From Anarhynchus alexandrinus (taxonomy: Eukaryota > Chordata > Aves > Charadriiformes > Charadriidae): DNA of 64,000 bases. A program made the translations under genes and the position numbers. Every line of letters starts with the position of its first letter. The stretch's first letter is position 1. The stretch covers positions 1,773,165 to 1,837,164 of the forward strand of contig VUYV01000080.1 of assembly GCA_008711295.1 (NCBI GenBank), in the 5' to 3' direction. Under the pieces are notes generated by a model, which was not told the DNA's origin, ran no database searches, and saw only the letters and a program-made list of their open reading frames with translations. This document shows positions 53,432 through 64,000 of this stretch, piece after piece.

Positions 53432-54361
53432 CCTCGCTGTGATTGCAGCAGGCCCGGGATGGGGGACGAAGAAGGACGTGGACACCACCATCACATGATC
53501 CTTCTCCACCGGCGCCAGGCGCTTCCTCCAGGTCCTAAGTGCAGACAGCTGGAACAGCAGCACAGCTGTGGGTGGGGAGCGTGGGATAGGGGGTGTGCAG
53601 CTCTGGCCCCCCACACGCAGTCCAGCCGTGCATCACTCCCCTCAAAGCCCACCCAGCACAGGACACGGGCAGCACACCACCGCCCGAGCCAGCTCCAGCC
53701 AGCGGACACGTCCCCGGTGCCCCCCGGGGTGGTGGGTGACACACGTGAAGGGACACAGAGCCTCACAGAAGTGCCACCACCAGACAAAACGCCTTCGAGG
53801 GAACTCAGCCCACTTGTTTCATCAGAGAGGTGGTGATGGGACACCCCGGTTATACCTCCAGAGTGGTGGGTGCTGCTACTGGAAAACGTCCCAGGACCGA
53901 GGGCTGGAGCCTGATGACAAGAGTTGGGTGACAGGGGTGTCGGGGATGTGCCGCAGGTCACGGTGAGGGGGTGATGCCCTCAAGGACGAGCCCTGCTGGG
54001 GTGGCTTTGCCACCTCTGTCCCCTGCCCCGCCAGGGCGAGGGGCTCGGCTCACCGGGGCCACCTCCAGGGAGCGGCGGGGCTGCGGGCTGCCGCTACCAC
54101 CGCCACCGCTCGCAGCCGGGGGTGGTGGTGCCACCGCGCCGGCGACACCGCGTTCCACCCCGGTCACGATGCGGGGCGAGCCCGGGGCTCGGCGCTCCCC
54201 CCCACCATCCCCCGCAGCCCGCCCGCTCCGGAGGAGGGACAGTGAGATCCCCGCCGCGGCGGCACCTGGGACCGGGAAGGCTGCAGCGCCCCGCCCGGTA
54301 GGTGACGCGGTGGGTGACGCAATGGATGACGCGCGGCGGCGGGCGATGACGGGAGCGGGCG
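53432..54361. promoter_or_regulatory. Divergent promoter region of GLB1L and STK16 with TGACG cluster
   Basis: This is the spacer between the GLB1L ATG (minus) and the STK16 ATG (plus), CpG-rich from about 54000 onward. Four TGACG half-CRE motifs occur within 46 bases at 54303, 54315, 54327 and 54344. The second reads TGACGCAAT, which resembles a composite ATF/C/EBP site. The STK16 ATG follows at 54362, so the cluster probably lies near the transcription start. No TATA box is apparent. The half nearer GLB1L (53432-53990) shows no further feature. Confidence 0.6.
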
Positions 54362-56525
54362 ATGGGGCAGGCGCTGTGCGTCTGCTCTCGCGGCACCATC
54401 AGCCTGGGGGGCGTGCGGTACCTCCTGCTCCACCGCCTGGCAGNNNNNNNNNNNNNNNNNNNNNNNNNNNNNNNNNNNNNNNNNNNNNNNNNTGGGGGGG
54501 ATGCTCGGGCACAGGCGATGCTCAGGTATGGGGGGTGTTCATGCATAGGGGGGGATGCTCCGGCATGGGGGGTGTTCGTGCATGGGGGGGGATGCTCGGG
54601 CATGGGGGGGTGCTTGTGCGTGCAGGGGATGCTCGGGCATGGGGGGAACGCTCAGGCATGAAGGGGATGTTCAGGCAGGGGCCTGCTTGTGCATAGCGGG
54701 ATGCTCAGGCATGGAGGTGATGCTCAGTCATGGGGAGTGCTCGGGCGTAGTGGGTGCTTGTGCATGGGGGCATGTTCGGGCATGGGGGTGATGCTCGGGC
54801 ATAGGGGATGTTCAGGCACGGGGGGGGATGCTTGGGCATAGGGGTGATGCTCTGGCATAGGGGATGGTCAGGCATGGGGCGGTATGATTGGGTGTGTGGG
54901 GGATATTTGGGCATGGTGGGGAGATGCTTGAGCACAGGTGGTGTTTGGGTATGGGGGAGATGCTTGAGCATGGGATGTGCTTGTGCATGGAGGGGGATTC
55001 TCATGCTGGGTGGCAGGGTTCAGTCATGCCCAGGAGTGGGTGCTTGGACCCATGGGTGTGAGGGTGATTAGGCCAGTGGGGTTGTTCATGCAGAGGGGGG
55101 GACGCTTTGGGTGCCTGGCAGGTGCCCCCAAGGTGGGGAGAACGTGCATGTGTGTGGGGTTCCCATGGAGAGGGGTGCAGGCACCTGCCCCCCTCTCCTG
55201 GATGCTCACAGTTGAGGCCAGGCACAAGGCCCTGACATGGGGGCTGTCCCCAGCAGTGGGACACCCAGCCCACACCGCACTTGGCTCCTCGCAGGGGTTT
55301 CAGCTACGTGGACCTGGTGGAGGGGCTGCGGGATGGGCGCTTCTATGCCCTGAAGCGCATCCTGTGCCATGACAAGGAGGACCGCCAGGCCGCCCTGCAC
55401 GAGGTGGAGATGCATGGCCTCTTCGACCACCCCAACATCCTCCGTCTGGTGGCCCACTGCATGGTGGAGAAGGGCGCCAAGCATGAAGCCTGGCTCCTCC
55501 TGCCCTACGTGAAGGTGAGGGGGGCTCCCCTGGCTGCTCCCACCCTCTTGCCACCAAGAGCGGCAGTGGTGACCAGCTGCTTGCATTTCCCAGGGGGGGA
55601 CCCTCTGGAGAGAGGTGGAAGCACTGAGAGAGAAAGGGACCTTCATGCCAGAGCAGCGGATCCTCCTCATCCTTCATGGCATCTGCCGCGGGCTGCAAGC
55701 CATCCACAGCAAAGGCTACGCACACAGGTGGGGGGCTGGCAGCCCCAGTTTGGGGGGGGTTGGCAGGGGGCCCAGCAGGTGCTCAGTGATGTCCATCCCT
55801 GCAGGGACCTTAAGCCCACCAATGTGCTGCTGGATGAGGATGACCGGCCCGTGCTGATGGACCTGGGCTCCATGAACCAAGCTCATATTGAAGTCAACAG
55901 TTCTCGAAAGGCCATGGCCGTGCAGGTGGGTGCCCAGTGACATCACCCCACCAGCCCGTCCCTGCCCGGACCCCTTCTTCCCTACCCTCACCCTCCTCTC
56001 TGCAGGACTGGGCTGCCCAGCGCTGCACCATCTCCTACCGTGCCCCTGAGCTCTTCACGGTGCCCAGCCAGTGTGTCATAGACGAGCGCACAGATATCTG
56101 GGTAAGGTTCTGTCCCCTCGGCCCCTGTCCCACCACCACAGGCCTGCCCTGACACCCCCACCACTCCAGTCCCTAGGCTGCGTGCTCTACTGCATGATGT
56201 TTGGGGAGGGCCCCTACGACGCCATCTTCCAGAAGGGCGACAGCGTGGCTCTGGCAGTGCAGAACCCCATCGTTGTGCCCCCCACGACCAGGTGAGGTGC
56301 TGGGGAGGGTGACTCTGCTCCCAGGCAGCCCTCTGGACCTTGTGCACCATGCAGACCCACCCTTCCCATCGCTGTCTTTCCTCCAGGTACTCAGCTGCCT
56401 TGCAACGCCTGCTCTCCTCCATGATGACGCTGAACCCCCAGGAGCGACCCAGCATAAGTGATGTCCTCCACCAGCTGGAGGGGCTGCAGCCAGCACCGGC
56501 GGGCCAGGACACCACACAAATCTGA
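54362..56525 (+). CDS. STK16: STK16, lipid-anchored Golgi serine/threonine kinase; end of exon 1 lost in a gap
   Basis: NAK-family kinase (MPSK1/PKL12) anchored at the Golgi by N-terminal acylation. Exons: 54362-54443 plus a few bases in the gap, 55295-55514, 55594-55727, 55805-55925, 56006-56101, 56170-56291, 56387-56525. Starts MGQALCVCSRG: Gly2 for myristoylation, Cys6 and Cys8 for palmitoylation. VAIK-type lysine is in FYALKRILC; the catalytic loop is AHRDLKPTN; the metal-binding motif is MDLGS (DLG instead of DFG, normal for this family); the activation segment includes CTISYRAPELF; the C-terminus is GQDTTQI. If the gap removes only 4 coding bases (completing Glu-Gly before GFSYVDL), the protein is 305 residues, the same as human. 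All other phases agree. Intron 1 is dominated by a minisatellite. Confidence 0.95.
54444..54492. other. Assembly gap (49 Ns) at STK16 exon 1 donor
   Basis: The N run starts right after ...CTGGCAG of STK16 exon 1 and ends in a G-run that opens the minisatellite. It hides the last few coding bases of exon 1 and the splice donor. The true length is unknown and may include many repeat units. Confidence 0.97.
54493..55015 (+). repeat. G-rich minisatellite in STK16 intron 1
   Basis: Degenerate tandem units of about 18-20 bases, consensus near GGGATGCTCGGGCATGGG, with variants using TGTTC, TGCTT and CATAGG. They continue for over 500 bases and fade out by about 55015. The plus (transcribed-sense) strand has many runs of 4-8 G. 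A gap of unknown size borders it, so the array may be collapsed. Confidence 0.92.
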
Positions 56526-57120
56526 GCCCGTCCCACCCCACTGCGGCGAGGTGCCCCAAGGACAAGCTGGGGAAGAGCGGCTGCCCTCATCCCTGCTCCC
56601 CCATGGAACTGTTGTGGAGAAGATTGATGTGCTCAGGGGAGAGCTGCTGCTCTGTGCTGGAGGTGTGTTGGGTTTGGAGTGGTCTGTGCCCTGGGTGCTG
56701 CTGCCTGGGACTTGGTCTGTGCCCCAGGACTGTGGACGTGTGACCTGCTGCTAAACATGGGGCCCTTGCTGGCTGCTGCCTCCCCCGGGGGTTGCAGAGG
56801 AGGATGCTGTGGGAGCACCCCCCTCCCAGGTGATGGCAACCACAGCCTCGCAGCTCTGCGCCCCAGGAGGGTTGCTCCCTCCCGGGGCAGAGCTGCAGTC
56901 CGGGTCCCAGTGCGGTGCTGGAGCAAAGCGGGGGGTCCCCACACCCTCTGTGCCGCTGCTCTCGGCGCCGATGTTGCCTTGTGTTTGGAGTAAAAGATGT
57001 TCTTGAGGAGGTGTGGATGCGTCCCTGTCTGCGGGGAGGGGGTCCCGCTGGGGCACGGGGAGAAGGGGGCATGCTGTCTGGGTCAAGCAGCCAAGCGTTG
57101 CCGGAGGGGACAGCAGCAGG
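56526..57120 (+). other. STK16 3' UTR and spacer
   Basis: No gene is visible between the STK16 stop and the duplicated element at 57.1 kb. The best 3' processing signal is the variant hexamer AGTAAA at 56989-56994, followed by GT-rich text (gttcttgaggaggtgtgg), which suggests a UTR of about 0.47 kb. Confidence 0.5.
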
Positions 57121-57295
57121 GGACAGCCCTGGCGGGGCGGCACAGCCGGAGCATAAGCGATAAGCTGGGAAAGTTAATCCCTGGCCCCGGTGCGCTCCCG
57201 TTGGGAGTTAACACAACTCTGCAGCTGGAGCCAGGCGCCGCTGTTCGGAGCCTCCGGAGCTGGGCGCTGCGGGAAGGGGCTCAGCACAGCACAGG
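57121..57295. repeat. Diverged duplicate element, copy A (downstream of TUBA4A)
   Basis: This copy aligns by eye to 63235-63405 (copy B). Shared blocks include gacagccc, GGAGCAT followed by TAAGC and GGGAAA, TTAATC, gcagctggagcc and ggctcag. They are separated by substitutions and small indels, so identity is moderate. Both copies lie 3' of a minus-strand alpha-tubulin gene, so the tubulin duplication carried this downstream segment. Noncoding; possibly a conserved regulatory element, but function is not shown. The region 57300-58020 between this and the near-identical block shows no other feature. Confidence 0.75.
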
Positions 57296-58022
57296 CAGGC
57301 AGGCAGAGGCAGGGGTACAGGCAGAACTCCTCGGCTGCCCAAGGAGAGGGAGGTGGATGCTCAGGCTGGGGAGCTACCAGAGGTTGGGAGGCAGGAGCAG
57401 CAGCCCTGCGTGGTGGGGGCGAGCAGAGCCTGGGGACAGCACAACCACCCTTGGTTGGGGAGGCTCATTGGGACGTGCAGCAGTTGGGCTGCCTGGGAAT
57501 GGGGTGGTGGTGGGGTGTAAAAAAAAAGAGATGCAGACAAACGGTTTCACAGGGAGCATTCCCTTCCTTTAATCCTCTCACCACAACACAGCAGAAAAGC
57601 AGCCGCGGGGGTTCATGCCGCGCTGGATGCCCTTGCGGGGCGCACCCGCTGCACAGCACAGCCAGGCATGCCCCTTGTCCCCACGCCGTGGCCACAGGGA
57701 CAGGGGTGCCAGGCTGCTTTGGTGTTTTAACCACCACTCTCCTTAGAGACGAGCCCACCCACCCTCTGGGCTGCACATGGGGAGAAGTCCCAGCAGCTGC
57801 GGATTTTTTCCTGCTCGGGCTAAATCTGCTCCCGTGGGCTCCAGGAGACAACGCAGGAACATATAGCACAGGGCCATGTACCAAGGGTCCATGTACCACA
57901 CAAGGAAGTGGTACCCACCCCTGGCTGGAGCAGCGAGCGGGGTGGGATGTGTGCCACGGCCCCGGGGAGTGGACCCAGGGGCTCTTACCTGCGCGGGGAG
58001 AAAGCTGGAGCTGGAGCAGAGC

Positions 58023-61881
<3,859 letters not shown>

Positions 61882-62045
61882 GCTGCGGCTGGGGGGGGGT
61901 GGTCCGGGCTCTCCCGGCGGCTCGGTGCGACGGGGCTCGGCGGAGAAGCTGCGGCTGCTGCAATCCCCTCCGCAGCGCCCTCTTATAGGTGGGAGGGGCC
62001 TGCTGCCGTCACGCCCCTTCATTTGGGTACATTTGCATGCGGGGC
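61882..62045 (-). promoter_or_regulatory. TUBA4A promoter with TATA-like box and octamer
   Basis: On the minus strand, upstream of the Met exon, there is a TATA-like CCTATAAGAGG (plus strand 61980-61989) about 100 bases from the ATG. Further upstream is an exact octamer ATGCAAAT (plus-strand atttgcat, 62031-62038). GC-rich sequence surrounds both. The transcription start is inferred near 61950. Confidence 0.6.
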
Positions 62046-63234
62046 GGGAGTACGCACTTCGCGGGCAGTGGGAGCCTGGCGGCGTCCCTTCTCGGCTGCG
62101 GGGGGACCCCGAGGTGCCGGGGCCGGGGGTGCTCTCCCCCCTCTGCCGGGAGGGAAGCGGGGAGGGCATCCAGCCAGGCTGCGGGCAGGAGGTCTGGGCT
62201 CCAGCCAGCTCTCAGCGGGTACAGGCTGTGCTCAACCAGCAGGACTGTGGGCCAGAACAGGTACAGCAGCTCCTACCCTGCTCTGCTCTACCACCAGCTA
62301 CTCCACACTGTAGGCATTCTGGGATCTAGGACCACCCTGAGACCACCTGGGCCTCTAGAGCAGAAGACAGGAGCAGAAACACCTTAGAGACCACGATACC
62401 CCCAAACCTCGGCACTTTGGGAACCCCTGGCCAAGGGCTGCCCTTCCCTCCCGGTGGGGACAGGCAGTCCTGTACCTCTGCAATGGGACTGCAGATCAGC
62501 ATGACAAACCTGGTCTGGGGGGCTGGCCCAGCTGCAAAAAAAAAAAAAAAAAAGGGTCATTGCAGCCTGTTTGCCGTTAATGACTTGTGACTACGCTCAG
62601 AGGAGCCCCTCCGCTTGACCCCCTACTGGCACAGCCCACCCTGCCGGGGCCAGGGCTGGTCCGGCTGCTGTGGACACATGGGCCACCAGCCTGGCTGCTG
62701 GCTAAGGGAAAAACAGAGCCCAGTGCCCCAGCTTTGCAGTCTGCATGCAGCAGGGAGAGGGCTCTGTCCTTGCCGCCAGAGCATGGGCTCGCAGAGCTAT
62801 CCCTGCCCATGGGGATGGGGGCTTTGCTGCCCAGGATCATGCTAGGAGAATCTGCTGTGTCCCTCTGCAGCGGGGTCCAGATGAGAGATGCACTATAATA
62901 TTTAAGAAAAAAAGGAACAGCACAGAGTTCCAACTCCTATGTGCTTCTGGCAGCAGAGTCGGGTCTCTCTGAAGGCACAGGGTGAAAGCATCTCTGCGGC
63001 GGGACCAGAGCAGTGTTCCCAGCGTGAGGAGCAGCGACTCCTGCCCTGGCGCAGCAGCAGGCACCGCTCAGTCTGAGCCCAGGGCTCTGGTCACGGGCAC
63101 GGGGAGCCGCGCCAGGTGCCCTGCGCAGTGGGACCAGCGCCTGGCCGCGCTCCAGCAATCGGTGCAGCCCGGTGCTGGCTCACACTTTCCCCTCCGGCTG
63201 ACACGGGTGCATGCCGGGAGGAGGAGGGCAGGGG
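62046..63234. other. Intergenic region between the two alpha-tubulin copies
   Basis: No gene is recognised on either strand. A pure A run of about 19 bases lies at about 62535-62553. It has no recognisable retroposed body upstream, so it is noted only as a homopolymer. An AT-rich patch occurs at 62893-62920. The open frames here are short and show no known family. Confidence 0.6.
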
Positions 63235-63405
63235 AGGACAGCCCCCGTGGGTCAATATAGCTGGAGCATTAGTGTTAAGCAGGGAAAATTAATCTCTGGA
63301 CCCGGCGTGCTGGATAATGGGTAACAGAAATCTCCCGCTTGCAGCTGGAGCCCGGAGCTGATGTTTGGACTCCTGACTGCTGAGCAGGGCAGGGAGAGGG
63401 CTCAG
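63235..63405. repeat. Diverged duplicate element, copy B
   Basis: Counterpart of 57121-57295, lying 3' of the edge tubulin copy in the same relative orientation. Moderate identity with small indels contrasts sharply with the near-identity of the adjacent 63540-64000 block. The spacing to the tubulin 3' end also differs, about 0.25 kb here against about 0.8 kb for copy A. Confidence 0.75.
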
Positions 63406-63657
63406 AATGCGGTCAATGGAAAACATGAGCTGGGGCAGGCAGTGTGGGGCCATGTGCCCCAGAGGATTGGCAGGGCACCGGGAGGGACATGCAGGGAGTG
63501 GGCAGAGGTGCTCCCAGGTGGTGGACCCCATGTCCACATGTGCTGGGATGAAGCATAGCAGCACCAGCAGCAGAGCTGAAGCACTCACCACACACCTGAC
63601 CTGGCAAGAAACCAATACAGCTGGGGGGTTAGTGGAGACACGGAGGCTCTGAAATGG

Positions 63658-63663
63658 TTTATT
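63658..63663 (-). terminator. Polyadenylation signal AATAAA (second alpha-tubulin)
   Basis: Same motif and spacing as in TUBA4A (58140-58145), about 60 bases past the stop codon, inside the near-identical block. Confidence 0.75.
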
Positions 63664-63723
63664 GCAAAGGGTTTCTGCAGGTAACACAGGGAAGGAGCAC
63701 GGTCTTTTTTGGCAGGGGCTTCT

Positions 63724-64000
<277 letters not shown>

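Noticed and set aside
54493..55015. CRISPR-like repeat array
   Set aside because: Units are contiguous without unique spacers and sit in an intron of a vertebrate gene. It is a minisatellite.
62535..62553. Poly(A) run as a sign of a processed pseudogene
   Set aside because: No intronless gene body, target duplication or polyadenylation signal was found beside it. It is treated as a simple homopolymer.

Overview
The window is vertebrate nuclear DNA, almost certainly from a bird. The evidence is: GT-AG split genes whose exons translate to vertebrate proteins; a CR1 retroposon tail ending in ATTCTATG octamers; a solo LTR that I recognise from memory as a common bird ERVL-type family; short introns, GC-rich CpG-island promoters, and about one gene per 6 kb. 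The gene order matches human 2q35: CNPPD1(-) | RETREG2(+) | ZFAND2B(+) | ABCB6(-) | ATG9A(-) | ANKZF1(+) | GLB1L(-) | STK16(+) | TUBA4A(-). A second alpha-tubulin copy (-) is cut by the right edge. Exon boundaries were read by hand from splice signals and reading-frame phase, using family proteins recalled from memory.

Left part (1-16 kb): CNPPD1 and RETREG2 diverge from a CpG island that contains a 160-base assembly gap, and the start of RETREG2 is partly lost there. RETREG2 introns hold a small imperfect duplication around a single N and a solo LTR interrupted by a CR1. Middle (16.5-41 kb): ZFAND2B converges on ABCB6. ATG9A lies upstream of ABCB6 on the same strand, with a roughly 2.3 kb 3' UTR. 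ATG9A contains a textbook U12-type AT-AC intron, and its expected ATG reads CCG in this assembly. Right part (41-64 kb): ATG9A and ANKZF1 share a divergent CpG promoter. ANKZF1 and GLB1L converge with 3' ends about 0.24 kb apart. GLB1L and STK16 diverge from another CpG island. STK16 intron 1 is mostly a G-rich minisatellite next to a gap. TUBA4A and the edge copy share about 0.46 kb at roughly 99% identity, flanked by a much more diverged duplicated element, a pattern that suggests gene conversion.

Several genes act in membrane traffic and protein quality control: RETREG2 (ER-phagy receptor family), ATG9A (autophagy scramblase), ZFAND2B and ANKZF1 (p97/VCP partners) and STK16 (Golgi kinase). 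ABCB6 (porphyrin-linked ABC transporter), GLB1L (GH35 family) and TUBA4A (microtubules) are neighbours by synteny rather than members of an evident pathway. I found no CRISPR array, no operon-like novel system and no unexplained multi-exon gene. The unusual content lies in splicing signals, repeats, duplication history and possible assembly faults.
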